From contig JAOULO010000013.1 in the NCBI GenBank assembly GCA_029881995.1, positions 1 to 64,000 of the forward strand: a stretch of DNA of 64,000 nt, in the 5' to 3' direction. The position numbers and the translations under genes are program-made. Numbering within the stretch: the first letter of the stretch is position 1; each line of letters begins with the position of its first letter. Below, piece after piece: positions 8,403 to 18,160 of the stretch. The notes beneath the pieces are model-generated. The model did no database searches, was not told where the DNA came from, and saw only the letters and a program-made list of their open reading frames with translations. Source of the stretch: Gammaproteobacteria bacterium. GTDB lineage: Bacteria > Pseudomonadota > Gammaproteobacteria > UBA6429 > Thiohalophilaceae.

Positions 8403-9164
8403 ATGGCAGGGCCCACTGTTGTCGGATCAGACGTTACCAAATTTCTGTTTGATTTTGGCCGTAAACAAATGTTTTCGGAGGGAACATATATCATCCGCGA
8501 AGGCCAGTTAGCACGTAATGTGTTCGTGATCCTTGAAGGGGAGGCCGAAATTGTCAAGGCAGATGAAAATGGTAATGACAAGGTTGTCGCCAAGGTCAGC
8601 AAGGGCACTATCCTCGGAGAAATGGGGGTGTTTATGAATCAACCCCGTACAACCTCGGTCAGGATATCCAGAGAGTTAACTGCATTAGAATTTACCGCTG
8701 AGAGTTTTACCAGTGCCGTTATCAAAATTCCCGATCTATCACTTCGCCTATTAAAGTCTCTTTCCACCAAACTTAGTGAATCTAATGAAGTGATTGTTGC
8801 ACTGGGCTATGCGCAAAGCATGTTAATGTGTGGAATGTATGTGCTGGACACCCGGTCTTCGATAACAGAAAAAGAAAATTCTATCAGTTTATCTATGCAA
8901 CAGATTTGCGATGAAACCGGACTGGAAAAAACAATTATACGTAACTGCTTTGAACGTTTTAATCGTCGTGGTGTAATGATGGGCCTGGGTTTTCAGGGAA
9001 GTACCATCACAGGCAAGGCCAATTATACCAAGCTAACACGTTTGCTAAAGAAAGTGGGATACACTGGCAAGGATGGTGACCCCCCTTCAGCTGATGAGAA
9101 TAAAGCAGCAGATCAAACTGACTCAGAAACACACTTTGGTGATAAAGGGGCGGTTGAGAAATAG
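8403..9164 (+). CDS. Crp/Fnr-like protein with cyclic-nucleotide-binding fold
   Basis: A 253-residue protein. Residues of about 15-130 form a cNMP-binding beta-roll with an EMGVF phosphate-cassette-like segment followed by PRTTSVR. Residues of about 155-200 look like a winged helix (SMQQICDETGLEKTIIRNCFERFNRRGVMM), as in Crp/Fnr regulators. A polar, acidic tail of about 40 residues follows and looks disordered. No Fnr-type cysteine cluster is seen. The ligand and targets are unknown; the divergent small membrane gene and ppsA are candidates by position only. Confidence 0.72.
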   Translation: MAGPTVVGSDVTKFLFDFGRKQMFSEGTYIIREGQLARNVFVILEGEAEIVKADENGNDKVVAKVSKGTILGEMGVFMNQPRTTSVRISRELTALEFTAESFTSAVIKIPDLSLRLLKSLSTKLSESNEVIVALGYAQSMLMCGMYVLDTRSSITEKENSISLSMQQICDETGLEKTIIRNCFERFNRRGVMMGLGFQGSTITGKANYTKLTRLLKKVGYTGKDGDPPSADENKAADQTDSETHFGDKGAVEK

Positions 9165-9169
9165 GACAA

Positions 9170-11545
9170 TCAGTTCACCTTTTCTTCAGCCAGGAATAGC
9201 CAGGTATCGATGACCGAATCCGGATTCAGTGAAACACTTTCAATACCTTCATCCATTAACCACCGGGCAAGATCCGGGTGGTCTGATGGGCCCTGGCCAC
9301 ATATACCGATGTATTTACCCTGTTTACGACAGGCCTGGATGGCCATGCTGAGTAATTTCTTTACCGCCTCGTTTCTTTCATCAAACAAGTTGGCAACCAG
9401 TTCTGAGTCGCGATCCAGTCCCAGTGTCAGTTGGGTCAGATCATTCGAGCCAATGGAAAATCCATCAAAGTATTTCAGAAACTGATCGGCCAGCAGAGCA
9501 TTGGAAGGAATCTCACACATCATATAAACCTTTAAGTCATTCACGCCTCGAGTCAGTTCGTTGTCATGCATGAGATTGATGACATCATGGGCTTCATGGG
9601 GGGTGCGCACAAAGGGCACCATAATAGCGACATTGGTGAAGCCCATTTCATCACGAACTTTCTTGAGTGCGAAACACTCTAGTTCAAAACAGTCCTGGAA
9701 ATTGGGATCCACATAGCGCGAGGCACCACGGAAACCAATCATGGGGTTTTCTTCATGGGGCTCATATTCTCTACCGCCCAGCATGTTGGCGTATTCATTG
9801 GATTTGAAATCCGACAGGCGAACAATAACAGGCTTTGGGTAAAAGGCCGCTGCCAGGGTGGCAATGCCTTCGGTGAGTTTTTCGATATAGAAGCTAACCG
9901 GGTCGGAATAACCTGCAATGCGTTCATCGATCTGCTGTTTAATCTCATCGGACTGGTTGTGATAAAACATCAGGGCCTTGGGGTGGACGCCGATCATGCG
10001 GTTGATAATGAATTCGAGGCGTGCCAGACCGATGCCGGCATTGGGCAGGAACTGAAAATCAAAGGCCCGATCCGGTGTGCCGACGTTGAGCATGATCTTA
10101 AACGGTAGATCCGGCATGGTTTTAAGATTGATTTCATCAATGGAAAATTCCTGGATTCCTTCATAGATAAAGCCAGTGTCTCCTTCGGCACAGGAGATGG
10201 TGAGTTCCTGATCATCTTTCAATACACGCGTAGCCTCACTGGTACCGACGATGGCGGGGATACCCAACTCACGGGCGATAATGGCGGCATGACAGGTACG
10301 ACCACCGCGATTGGTGACAATGGCCGCGGCTCTTTTCATAACCGGTTCCCAGTCCGGGTCGGTCATGTCGGTGACCAGGACATCACCAGCCTTGACTCGA
10401 TCCATTTCACTGACATCCTTGATGACCTTGGCCTTACCAGCACCGATACGCTGACCGATGCTTCTACCCGTAAGAATGACTTCACCTCGGGTTTTCAAGT
10501 TATAGCGTTGCAGGACATTCTGGGCACCGCGGCTTTTTACTGTTTCAGGACGGGCCTGGACAATGTACAGCTTGCCATCATTCCCGTCTCTGGCCCATTC
10601 GATATCCATGGGGCGGCCATAGTGTTCTTCGATGGTCATGGCCTGTGTGGCCAGCTCCTGTACTTCATCATCACTCAGGCAGAACTGGCGTTGTTCCGCC
10701 AGAGGGACTTCAACAGTGACAGTGGATTTTTCGTGTGACTGCTGATCGCCATAGATCATCTTGATGGCCTTGCTACCCAGGTTGCGGCGAATCACGGCAT
10801 GGTTACCGGCTTTTAACATGGGTTTGTGAACATAGAATTCATCGGGATTGACTGCGCCCTGCACCACGGTTTCACCCAGGCCGTAGGCGGCAGTGATAAA
10901 CACCACATCCGGGAAGCCGGACTCCGTGTCGATGGTAAACATCACACCACTGGCACCGATATCACTGCGTACCATGTGTTGCACACCGGCTGACAGGGCC
11001 ACATTACGGTGTTCAAAGTCCTGGTGTACTCGATAGGCGATGGCCCGATCATTAAACAGGGAGGCAAATACGGCCTTAACTGCCGCCAGGACATGTTCTT
11101 CACCCCTGATATTCAGATAGGTTTCCTGCTGACCGGCAAAAGAGGCATCGGGCAGGTCTTCGGCCGTGGCAGAAGAGCGCACGGCGAAGGAGCTGTCAGC
11201 ACCATAATCTTTTTCGAGCTTCCGGTAGGCATCGCGCAGGGCCGATTCCAGTTCTGCCGGGAAGGGGGTGTCCATAATCCACTGGCGGATCTGACTGCCT
11301 GCCTGGGTCAGGGCAGAGATATCTTCGATATCCAGTGTATCCAGCAAATCGAATATCTTTTTGTCGAGCTGATCATTGGAAAGAAAAATCCGGTAGGCAT
11401 CGGCCGTGGTGGCAAAGCCGTTGGGGACATGTACACCCAGTGCACCCAATTGACTGATCATTTGCCCCAATGAGGCATTTTTGCCCCCAACACGTTCGAC
11501 ATCATCCATTCCCACCTTGTCAAACCAGAGTAAATATTCAGCCAT
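9170..11545 (-). CDS. ppsA: phosphoenolpyruvate synthase
   Basis: A 791-residue enzyme that converts pyruvate and ATP to PEP, AMP and phosphate. The domain order is normal: N-terminal nucleotide-binding domain ([38 protein letters not shown] split over its length), a phosphohistidine domain with GGRTCHAAI (His about 419), and a C-terminal PEP/pyruvate TIM barrel with GSNDLTQL and [14 protein letters not shown] 11545 is chosen over GTG 11551 because AAGGAG lies five bases before it. It is divergent from ppsR, its regulator, and points to growth on C2-C3 compounds or gluconeogenic flux. Confidence 0.96.
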   Translation of the reverse strand: MAEYLLWFDKVGMDDVERVGGKNASLGQMISQLGALGVHVPNGFATTADAYRIFLSNDQLDKKIFDLLDTLDIEDISALTQAGSQIRQWIMDTPFPAELESALRDAYRKLEKDYGADSSFAVRSSATAEDLPDASFAGQQETYLNIRGEEHVLAAVKAVFASLFNDRAIAYRVHQDFEHRNVALSAGVQHMVRSDIGASGVMFTIDTESGFPDVVFITAAYGLGETVVQGAVNPDEFYVHKPMLKAGNHAVIRRNLGSKAIKMIYGDQQSHEKSTVTVEVPLAEQRQFCLSDDEVQELATQAMTIEEHYGRPMDIEWARDGNDGKLYIVQARPETVKSRGAQNVLQRYNLKTRGEVILTGRSIGQRIGAGKAKVIKDVSEMDRVKAGDVLVTDMTDPDWEPVMKRAAAIVTNRGGRTCHAAIIARELGIPAIVGTSEATRVLKDDQELTISCAEGDTGFIYEGIQEFSIDEINLKTMPDLPFKIMLNVGTPDRAFDFQFLPNAGIGLARLEFIINRMIGVHPKALMFYHNQSDEIKQQIDERIAGYSDPVSFYIEKLTEGIATLAAAFYPKPVIVRLSDFKSNEYANMLGGREYEPHEENPMIGFRGASRYVDPNFQDCFELECFALKKVRDEMGFTNVAIMVPFVRTPHEAHDVINLMHDNELTRGVNDLKVYMMCEIPSNALLADQFLKYFDGFSIGSNDLTQLTLGLDRDSELVANLFDERNEAVKKLLSMAIQACRKQGKYIGICGQGPSDHPDLARWLMDEGIESVSLNPDSVIDTWLFLAEEKVN

Positions 11546-11645
11546 GGACACTCCTTTATGTGTTTTTCTATTTATTCAGCACAGATTGCGTAAAACTGTG
11601 CATAATTACAAGTGAGGCAGATCAATAACTACTATAGCTATCGGC

Positions 11646-12479
11646 ATGAAGCGCGTCATTATTTATATCTCGGACAGTACTGGAATCACTGCAGAAACGG
11701 TTGGACATAGTCTATTAACCCAGTTTCCTGCTATAGAATTTGAACCGGTGACCCTGCGTTTTGTTGATAACGAAACCAAGGCCCATGAGGCGGCGGCCCT
11801 GATCGACTTTGCCGCTGAAAAGTCAGGCCAGAGACCCATCGTCTTCAGTACCCTGGTTGAGCCGGAAATTCGTCGGATTGTGATGGGCAGTAACGGCCTG
11901 TTTATGGATTTCATGAACCAGTTTCTCCAGCCCCTGGCAGATGAATTTGACCAACCAGTCCGACCATCGGTGGGACATACCCATGGCCAGGAGCAACAGT
12001 ACGATGCTCGAATGATGGCAGTGAATTTTGCCCTGGACAGTGATGATGGCCTACGCACCCAGCAATATGACAAGGCCGATATTATTCTTACCGGTGTTTC
12101 ACGCAGCGGCAAGACACCGACCTGTGTCTACCTGGCCCTGCACTATGGAATCTTTGCCGCCAATTATCCCCTGGTGGAGGAAGACCTGGAGAAGCTGCAC
12201 CTGCCAGAGCATCTGAAAAAACACCGCCAGAAACTGTTTGGCCTGACCATTTCGGCAGAACGTCTGCATCGTATTCGCAGTGAACGTCGGCCTGATAGTG
12301 ACTATGCCTCACTGCGTCAATGTCAATACGAGGTCCGTCAGGTGGAGGCCCTGTTCCGCCAGAGCCAGATAGGATATCTGGATGTGAGCACCATATCGGT
12401 AGAAGAAATCGCCACCCATATCATGGCCCGAGCCCAACTGGAGCAATCGGGGCATGAATTTACAATGCCAAAACTGTAG
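11646..12479 (+). CDS. ppsR: PEP synthase regulatory kinase/pyrophosphorylase (DUF299)
   Basis: A 277-residue bifunctional regulator that inactivates PpsA by ADP-dependent threonine phosphorylation and reactivates it by phosphate-dependent dephosphorylation. The P-loop-like motif GVSRSGKT is at about residues 150-157, and the N-terminal IYISDSTGITAETVGHSLL is characteristic. It is divergent from ppsA with a 100-bp shared promoter region, the classic arrangement. The ATG follows the end of an A+T-rich region with only a weak ribosome-binding site. Confidence 0.95.
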   Translation: MKRVIIYISDSTGITAETVGHSLLTQFPAIEFEPVTLRFVDNETKAHEAAALIDFAAEKSGQRPIVFSTLVEPEIRRIVMGSNGLFMDFMNQFLQPLADEFDQPVRPSVGHTHGQEQQYDARMMAVNFALDSDDGLRTQQYDKADIILTGVSRSGKTPTCVYLALHYGIFAANYPLVEEDLEKLHLPEHLKKHRQKLFGLTISAERLHRIRSERRPDSDYASLRQCQYEVRQVEALFRQSQIGYLDVSTISVEEIATHIMARAQLEQSGHEFTMPKL

Positions 12480-12489
12480 ATTACCGGGG

Positions 12490-12516
12490 CTTGAAATCCG
12501 GGTGGTTTGCCCATAT
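12490..12516 (+). promoter_or_regulatory. sigma32-type heat-shock promoter of htpG
   Basis: CTTGAAA (12490-12496), a 13-bp spacer and CCCATAT (12510-12516) match the RpoH consensus CTTGAAA-N13/14-CCCCATNT except for one C. It lies 61 bp upstream of htpG, a classic sigma32 gene. Confidence 0.8.
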
Positions 12517-12576
12517 TCACTTGCTCAGTCTTAAATTACCGATTCGAATCATTAAAACAGTATCAAGGAGCACCAC

Positions 12577-14469
12577 ATGAGTGTGGAAACCAAGAAAGAA
12601 ACCCTGAGTTTTCAGACCGAAGTCAAACAGCTATTGAGTCTCATGATTCACTCGCTGTATTCCAATAAAGAAATTTTTCTACGCGAACTAATTTCCAATG
12701 CCTCGGATGCCTGCGACAAGCTCCGTTTTGAGGCCTTAAGTGATAGCGCGCTGTACGAAGATGACAGTGAGCTACAGATCAAAATTGATTATGACAAAGA
12801 GGCCCGTACCGTTTCCATTACCGATAATGGTATCGGCATGAATCGTCAGGAAGTGATGGACAATGTCGGCACGATTGCCAGTTCGGGTACCCGTAAATTC
12901 CTTGATAACCTGTCGGGTGACCAGGCCAAGGATTCCCACCTGATTGGTCAGTTCGGTGTAGGTTTTTATTCCGCCTTTATCATCGCCGATAAGGTCACTC
13001 TGGAGACCCGTCGTGCAGGACTGACCAGTGAACACGGTGTGCGCTGGGAGTCTGCAGGCGAAGGGGATTACAGCATCGAGAATATCGAACACCCTGTGCG
13101 TGGCACGACGGTAACTCTACATCTGCGGGAAGGGGAAGATGAATTCCTGGAGGATTTCCGGATTCGCAGTATTATCAATAAATATTCCGACCATATTTCC
13201 CTGCCTGTCCTGATGTTCAAGAACAACGACAAGGGTGAAAAGACCGAAGAGCTGGAAACAGTTAACAAGGCCTCTGCCCTCTGGACTCGCACCAAGAGTG
13301 AAATTACGGATGATGAATACAAGGAATTCTACAAGCATGTGGCCCATGATTTTGATGAGCCTTTGACCTGGATGCATAACAAGGTGGAAGGAACCCAGGA
13401 GTATACCACCCTGTTGTATGTTCCCAAACGTGCACCCTTTGACCTGTTCGATCGTGATACGCGTAATGGTATCAAGTTGTATGTCAAACGTGTCTTCATT
13501 ATGGATGATGCAGAACAGTTAATGCCGAACTACATGCGTTTCATCCGTGGTGTGGTGGATTCTAATGACCTGCCTCTGAATATTTCCCGTGAAATTCTGC
13601 AGCGTAACAAGTCCATCGATAGCATCCGTAATGCTTCGGTGAAAAAGCTGTTGAACATGCTGGATAGCCTGGCCAAGGATGATCCGGAACAGTATGCCAC
13701 TTTCTGGAAAGAATTCGGCAAGGTGTTAAAGGAAGGTCCGGCGGAAGATTTTGCCAATAAAGAAAAGATTGCCAAACTCATGCGTTTTGCTTCGACCCAT
13801 AATAACAGTGATGAACAATCCGTTTCACTGGATGATTATATCAGGCGTATGCAGGAAGGTCAGGAAAAGATTTTTTATATCACAGGCGATTCTTATGCAG
13901 CTGTGAAAAACAGCCCTCATCTTGAGTTGTTCAAGAAGAAGGGGATTGAAGTCCTGTTGATGTATGACCGTGTCGATGAATGGATGATGTCCTATCTCAA
14001 TGAGTATAATGAAAAGACCCTGGTTTCTGTTGCCAAGGGTGCTCTTGATCTGGGTGAGCTGGAAGATAAGGAAGAAAAGGAAAAGACAGAACAGGCATCG
14101 AAGGATTACAAGGATCTGCTGGACAAGATGAAAGAAACCCTGGGTGATAAGGTCAAGGAAGTCCGTGTTTCCAATCGACTGACAGATTCACCTTCCTGTC
14201 TGGTAGTAGAAGAAGGCGACATGGCAGTGAGCATGCAAAAGATTCTGCAACAGGCAGGTCATAGTGTGCCCAGTTTGGAGCCCATCCTTGAAATCAATAC
14301 TGAACATCCACTAGTGTTACGACTCAAGGATTCTATGGATGATGCACGGTTTGCAGACTGGAGTTTTATTCTGTTTGAACAGGCCCTGTTGAGTGAAGGT
14401 GGTCAACTGGAAGATCCAGCCAGCTTTGTAAGTCGGATGAATGACCTGCTGCTGACTTTGAGTAAGTAG
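12577..14469 (+). CDS. htpG: molecular chaperone HtpG (Hsp90)
   Basis: A 630-residue cytosolic Hsp90 with an N-terminal GHKL ATPase: [14 protein letters not shown] (catalytic Glu and Asn), DNGIGM, and the [11 protein letters not shown] lid/ATP motif. Middle and C-terminal dimerisation domains complete a normal length (E. coli 624). It refolds or holds clients with DnaK. AAGGAG precedes the ATG, and a sigma32-like promoter lies upstream. A strong terminator follows. Confidence 0.97.
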   Translation: MSVETKKETLSFQTEVKQLLSLMIHSLYSNKEIFLRELISNASDACDKLRFEALSDSALYEDDSELQIKIDYDKEARTVSITDNGIGMNRQEVMDNVGTIASSGTRKFLDNLSGDQAKDSHLIGQFGVGFYSAFIIADKVTLETRRAGLTSEHGVRWESAGEGDYSIENIEHPVRGTTVTLHLREGEDEFLEDFRIRSIINKYSDHISLPVLMFKNNDKGEKTEELETVNKASALWTRTKSEITDDEYKEFYKHVAHDFDEPLTWMHNKVEGTQEYTTLLYVPKRAPFDLFDRDTRNGIKLYVKRVFIMDDAEQLMPNYMRFIRGVVDSNDLPLNISREILQRNKSIDSIRNASVKKLLNMLDSLAKDDPEQYATFWKEFGKVLKEGPAEDFANKEKIAKLMRFASTHNNSDEQSVSLDDYIRRMQEGQEKIFYITGDSYAAVKNSPHLELFKKKGIEVLLMYDRVDEWMMSYLNEYNEKTLVSVAKGALDLGELEDKEEKEKTEQASKDYKDLLDKMKETLGDKVKEVRVSNRLTDSPSCLVVEEGDMAVSMQKILQQAGHSVPSLEPILEINTEHPLVLRLKDSMDDARFADWSFILFEQALLSEGGQLEDPASFVSRMNDLLLTLSK

Positions 14470-14496
14470 ACTGGTTAATACATAGCTAGAAATAAT

Positions 14497-14527
14497 AAAA
14501 AAGGCGGTTAAACAAACCGCCTTTTTT
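14497..14527 (+). terminator. intrinsic terminator after htpG
   Basis: GGCGGTTT-type stem paired with AAACCGCC, preceded by an A-run and followed by T6. It ends the htpG transcript. Confidence 0.88.
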
Positions 14528-14594
14528 GTTGCAGTAGCGAGGTAATGTTATAGGCTTAAATACAATCATCTTTATTAAATTAGGTGGCATACCT

Positions 14595-14810
14595 ATGGCT
14601 AGAAAGAAAAACACAATGAACCATATAAGTGGTATTGCACTACTCGCGGTAGGAGGGCTGTTAATCCTGTGGGGATATAATGAATCACAGTCACTGGGTT
14701 CCCAACTTAACCGTGTATTTTCAGGTAACCCGACTGAAAATACGCTCTATTATTATATTGGAGGCGGAGTTTGTATTGTGCTGGGGCTGATTAATTTGGG
14801 GCGAAAGTAG
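14595..14810 (+). CDS. DUF3185 family small membrane protein
   Basis: 71 residues with two transmembrane segments (about 12-28 and 51-67) and the intervening NESQSLGSQLNRVFSGNPTE, which fits the DUF3185 pattern (GxNxSxSxGSxxSRxFTGxPT). Function is unknown; members are small inner-membrane proteins found widely in gammaproteobacteria. GGTGG lies a few bases before the ATG. It is monocistronic, between the htpG terminator and the terminator of the facing 34-residue gene. Confidence 0.8.
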   Translation: MARKKNTMNHISGIALLAVGGLLILWGYNESQSLGSQLNRVFSGNPTENTLYYYIGGGVCIVLGLINLGRK

Positions 14811-14811
14811 A

Positions 14812-14841
14812 AAAAGAAAAGGCCGCACCTAACATGCGGCC
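14812..14841 (-). terminator. intrinsic terminator of the 34-residue peptide gene
   Basis: A perfect 7-bp stem GGCCGCA/TGCGGCC with a 7-base loop. On the minus strand it is followed by a T-rich run (TTTTCTTTTT), so it ends transcription coming from 14976. Confidence 0.75.
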
Positions 14842-14871
14842 AATCCACTCGAGAATATGGGGGGCTAAGTG

Positions 14872-14976
14872 CTAACCGACAAAGTTCGCCAGAATGATAA
14901 GAACAAACATCAGTCCAGCCAGTACCAGTACGGTATAACCGACCCGCATACCCATTTCTTTATCTTCAACATGCAT
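14872..14976 (-). CDS. 34-residue single-span membrane peptide
   Basis: ATG 14976 to TAG 14872-14874 encodes an acidic/basic head (MHVEDKEMGMRVG) followed by one hydrophobic helix of about 20 residues to the C-terminus. AGAGGA lies seven bases before the ATG, and a good minus-strand terminator follows 31 bp after the stop, so the unit looks like a complete small gene. Function is unknown. Single-span peptides of this size often act as accessory subunits of membrane complexes; that is inference. Confidence 0.6.
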   Translation of the reverse strand: MHVEDKEMGMRVGYTVLVLAGLMFVLIILANFVG

Positions 14977-15181
14977 GGTTTATATCCTCTTTATAGTTGT
15001 ATATTTAGGTAGAAGCATAGATATTATGTCGGCAGCCAGGAATTGATCTGGATCAAGTAATCCATATATTAGTAATTCTTAATATTATAAAAAATAAGTA
15101 TTTGTCCCAGAAGTGGACTTTTTGGAATATACTAAACCCTCTCAAGAAGCTCTCTGGATAGCAAGATCAAGGAATTCTCAC

Positions 15182-15469
15182 ATGCAGCAAGAAAAGCGTG
15201 TCTTACGTCGACTCGAATTTGAGCGACCAGCCCGGATTATTACTCGTAGTGGTCAGAAACGGTCAGTCAAATCCCGCGATTTTTCTATGAAGGGGGCTGC
15301 CTTTATCTGCCCGGAGCCTCTCGAAGTGGGAGAAGTTTTGCGCCTTACCCTGAACGTTGGGAAACCGGGTAAATCACATATTATGAAAATCTACGGTGAG
15401 GTTGTGCACCGTAGCAGACAGAATGACCAGTTTCTAATGGGGATATGTTTTAATAAAAAACAGGGCTGA
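15182..15469 (+). CDS. PilZ domain protein
   Basis: A 95-residue single-domain PilZ protein. It has the c-di-GMP-binding signatures RRLEFER near residues 9-15 and the DFSMKG variant of (D/N)xSxxG near residues 37-42. Such proteins change conformation on binding c-di-GMP and act on motility or surface targets. ATG 15182 is preferred because AAGGA lies ten bases before it; an in-frame start at 15113 has no ribosome-binding site and adds residues outside the domain. The cheX-like gene follows after 164 bp. Confidence 0.85.
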   Translation: MQQEKRVLRRLEFERPARIITRSGQKRSVKSRDFSMKGAAFICPEPLEVGEVLRLTLNVGKPGKSHIMKIYGEVVHRSRQNDQFLMGICFNKKQG

Positions 15470-15554
15470 AAATCCTTATTCAATTATCTTTTCCATTTTC
15501 TACAAATATTCTGTAAACCATAGGGTGAATATAATTTCCCGTTGTCCGATAAGA

Positions 15555-15582
15555 ATATAAGACATAATAAAATGTCTTATAT
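15555..15582. repeat. perfect 11-bp inverted repeat upstream of cheX
   Basis: ATATAAGACAT (15555-15565) and ATGTCTTATAT (15572-15582) are perfect complements around a 6-base loop. No T-run follows, so it is not a standard terminator. It lies 52 bp before the cheX start and could be an operator or an RNA hairpin. Confidence 0.5.
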
Positions 15583-15633
15583 GACTATATTTATCACTGT
15601 AAATATTTGTTAAAAGCAACTATAGGTTGAGAG

Positions 15634-16110
15634 ATGGAACTGGACTTAAAATTTGTTAATCCGGTAGTGAAAACATTAATGAGTGTTTTTACGACCATGA
15701 TCCAGCTGGAACCGGTGGCCGGGGATATGCGTGTCAAGTCAGATGATATTGCCAGTGGTGATGTGACCGGTATTTTAAAAATGGATGGTGACACGGCGAA
15801 AGGATCCGTTTCTATCAGTTTCACAAAACCGGTTGTCATTGATCTGGTCAAAAGGATGTTGCATATGGATATCCAGGAAATTGATGAAATTGCACGAGAC
15901 TTGGCAGGGGAGATGGCGAATATTGTCGTCGGCGGTGCTAAGAACCTGCTTGAAGAACAGGGTTATAAAATTGATATGTCATTGCCTGAGGTATTTGAAG
16001 GTGAAGGTCACCAAATAAAACACTACTTTGATGGTGAGACCGTGGAAATCCCCTTTAAACTTGATTCGGGGGATTTTTATATCGAAGTCAATTTTGTTGA
16101 ACCGGTCTGA
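15634..16110 (+). CDS. CheX-like chemotaxis phosphatase
   Basis: A 158-residue protein of the CheC/CheX/FliY fold. The phosphatase motif ExxN is Glu93-Asn96 within AGEMANIVVGGAKN. CheX dephosphorylates CheY-P, ending the signal to the flagellar motor or a related response regulator. No other chemotaxis gene is nearby, so it may serve a dedicated regulator. Its stop abuts the stop of the converging 65-residue gene (16111). Confidence 0.85.
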   Translation: MELDLKFVNPVVKTLMSVFTTMIQLEPVAGDMRVKSDDIASGDVTGILKMDGDTAKGSVSISFTKPVVIDLVKRMLHMDIQEIDEIARDLAGEMANIVVGGAKNLLEEQGYKIDMSLPEVFEGEGHQIKHYFDGETVEIPFKLDSGDFYIEVNFVEPV

Positions 16111-16308
16111 TTATTTAACTTTTTGCAAACTTTGCCTCCAGTCCGGGTTGGCATTTTCAATCTCAACACGAATATAACGACCAATTTCATTTTCATACCA
16201 GCCAGTATCATGCATGAGGGGCTCCTGTTCAAAACCCCACCATGAGCCATTTGCATCCTGTGCAAGCCAGTTTACCCATTCTGGCAATGTAACATTTTGT
16301 GTCATCAC
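16111..16308 (-). CDS. conserved small hypothetical protein, tryptophan-rich
   Basis: 65 residues, soluble, rich in Trp (WVNWLAQDANGSWWGFEQEP, DTGWYEN, NPDWRQ). The pattern LPEWVNWLAQDANGSWWGFE recalls a small conserved gammaproteobacterial family, but I cannot name a function. Convergent with cheX: the two stop codons are adjacent with no gap. The start may be 16308 or the next ATG three bases on. Confidence 0.6.
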   Translation of the reverse strand: MMTQNVTLPEWVNWLAQDANGSWWGFEQEPLMHDTGWYENEIGRYIRVEIENANPDWRQSLQKVK

Positions 16309-16370
16309 TATTTATTATGGTATTGTTTGTCGATACTCATTGTAGGCATATGTTATTCAGGAGTTTTGCC

Positions 16371-16580
16371 ATGTTATCCAATATTAGTAAGGTTGAGCGT
16401 CGCTCCCGTTTTGTCATAGGTAGTCTGATCTGGGTATTATACTGGTTTGGTTTTATAACAGGGGGTGCAGCTCATGTACTTGCGGTACTTGCGGTAATAT
16501 TTATTGCTACGGCAATTATGAACTTTTGTCCATATTATCTCATTTTTCAGTTGTTTACCGATAAAGACACCTTAGCCTGA
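16371..16580 (+). CDS. DUF2892 family inner-membrane protein
   Basis: 69 residues with two hydrophobic segments (about 15-33 and 36-55) and the MLSNISKVERRSRFVIG head and FCPYY motif of DUF2892/YgaP-type membrane domains. Many members sit beside or are fused to rhodanese domains and are tied to sulfide/persulfide handling; here no rhodanese is adjacent. The start at 16371 is chosen because CAGGAG precedes it, while in-frame starts back to 16299 lack a site and overlap the divergent gene. Confidence 0.75.
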   Translation: MLSNISKVERRSRFVIGSLIWVLYWFGFITGGAAHVLAVLAVIFIATAIMNFCPYYLIFQLFTDKDTLA

Positions 16581-16637
16581 GAGTTTATCTGGCTGGTTGT
16601 GCTTGATATAATATGCATGTCTTAACTGAGGTGTTAT

Positions 16638-16949
16638 ATGAACGTACAATCACAGATTGAAATGAAATTAGCAGATGGCCTGAGTGTTAAACATATTGAA
16701 GTGGTCAATGAAAGTAGTAACCATAATGTTCCACCTGATTCGGAATCCCATTTTAAACTGGTGCTTGTCGCACCTGAGTTCGAAGGCAAAACCCTTATCA
16801 ACCGCCACCGTTTGATCAATTCACTATTGGCGGATGAACTTAAGAATCAGATCCATGCCCTGGCCATGCATACCTATACTGAGGATGAATGGAATAAGGT
16901 TAGTGGTAATGCACCAATGTCTCCCCCCTGTATGGGAGGTGGGAAGTAA
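16638..16949 (+). CDS. BolA/IbaG family protein
   Basis: A 103-residue BolA-fold protein with the HFKLVLVAPEFEGKTLINRHR core and the C-terminal helix IHALAMHTYTEDEW. BolA-family proteins pair with monothiol glutaredoxins through shared [2Fe-2S] clusters and affect iron-sulfur delivery. The tail has MSPPCMGGG with one extra cysteine. GAGGTG sits just upstream of the ATG. It converges on glcF. Confidence 0.88.
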   Translation: MNVQSQIEMKLADGLSVKHIEVVNESSNHNVPPDSESHFKLVLVAPEFEGKTLINRHRLINSLLADELKNQIHALAMHTYTEDEWNKVSGNAPMSPPCMGGGK

Positions 16950-16950
16950 T

Positions 16951-18156
16951 TTAGCTTAGCTCTCTATCCATCAGTTCAACCCAGTGCATAACAGGCACGG
17001 GTGACTGGCTTCGTAAATGCAGTAAACAGCCAATATTGCCAGTAACAATAACATCAGGTTCATTTTCCATCAGATTATCGAGTTTATTGTTAAGCAAACG
17101 TTGTGAAAGTTTCTTCTGGGTTATCGAATAGGTTCCAGCCGAACCACAACATAAGTGTTTATCTTTGTGATCGAGTATATTAAACCCGGCAGACTTTAAA
17201 ACAGTTTCTGTAATACCACTCAGCTTTTGGCCATGTTGCAGGGTGCAGGGTATATGTACTCCAATATTGTTTGAATTACTTATATTCGGTAGAGATTCCT
17301 GCTGAATAAGTTCTGAGATGTCTCGAGTTAAAGAAGAAACAGTTTCAGCCTTTTTGCTATATTGTGGATCATCTTTTAACAGATAAGCATAATCTTTTAC
17401 CATGACACCACAGCCACTGGCGTTTGAAATAATGGCTTCGATACCTTCATCGATATAGGGCCACCAGGTATCAATATTCTGTTTAATGGTGCTTAGTGCT
17501 TTTTGTTCTTCGGTAAGATGATGTGCCAGGGCACCACAGCAAGTTTGTTTGACTCGTATAGTCTCAATACCCAGCTTATTTAATAAACTGGCTGTTGCAT
17601 GATTTATTTCAGGGGCGAGGCTTGGCTGGACACAGCCTTCCAGCAATAAAATCTTCCGTTTATGGGGCTGAGAAGGCCATGCAGGCAGTTGTGTGTTATC
17701 AGGGAAAGCCTTTTTAAGACTTGCTGGTAAGATAAAGCTAAAAAGTTTACCCAGTTTAATGAGCGAGGAAAATCGTTGTGGGTTCGGTAAGGCCCATAAT
17801 AAGGCTTTACGAAGTAAAGTCTCATACAAGCTTCGCCGAGTTTGTTCATGTACCACACTACGCCCGATATCCAGCAGGTGGGAATAATCGACTCCTGATG
17901 GACAGGTAGTTTCACAGTTTCGGCAGGTGAGACAACGATCCAGATGCTGGCGTGTTTTAGAAGTGGCTTTATTACCTTCCAGCAATTGTTTTATCAGATA
18001 GATACGTCCACGCGGGCCATCAAGCTCATCACCTAACAACTGGTATGTCGGACAGGTCGCTGTGCAAAAACCACAATGCACACAATTGCGTAAAATCCGG
18101 TCTGCGGTCTGACCTGATGGTGTATCAAGAAACTTTTTACTTATCTGTGTTTGCAT
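16951..18156 (-). CDS. glcF: glycolate oxidase iron-sulfur subunit
   Basis: A 401-residue subunit with two N-terminal 4Fe-4S motifs (Cys25/28/31/35 and Cys75/78/81/85) and two CCG domains (QTCCGALAHH and HLCCGSAGTY) at the C-terminus. It passes electrons from the flavin subunits GlcD/GlcE to the membrane quinone pool. It is the last gene of the glcD-kinase-glcE-glcF run, four bases after glcE. Confidence 0.94.
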   Translation of the reverse strand: MQTQISKKFLDTPSGQTADRILRNCVHCGFCTATCPTYQLLGDELDGPRGRIYLIKQLLEGNKATSKTRQHLDRCLTCRNCETTCPSGVDYSHLLDIGRSVVHEQTRRSLYETLLRKALLWALPNPQRFSSLIKLGKLFSFILPASLKKAFPDNTQLPAWPSQPHKRKILLLEGCVQPSLAPEINHATASLLNKLGIETIRVKQTCCGALAHHLTEEQKALSTIKQNIDTWWPYIDEGIEAIISNASGCGVMVKDYAYLLKDDPQYSKKAETVSSLTRDISELIQQESLPNISNSNNIGVHIPCTLQHGQKLSGITETVLKSAGFNILDHKDKHLCCGSAGTYSITQKKLSQRLLNNKLDNLMENEPDVIVTGNIGCLLHLRSQSPVPVMHWVELMDRELS

Positions 18157-18160
18157 AAGG

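Noticed and set aside
11606-11635. Promoter TTACAA/TACTAT for ppsR
   Set aside because: The boxes are weak, and the leader would be only about 5-10 bases long.
15113-15181. Longer start for the first PilZ protein
   Set aside because: No ribosome-binding site; ATG 15182 has AAGGA.
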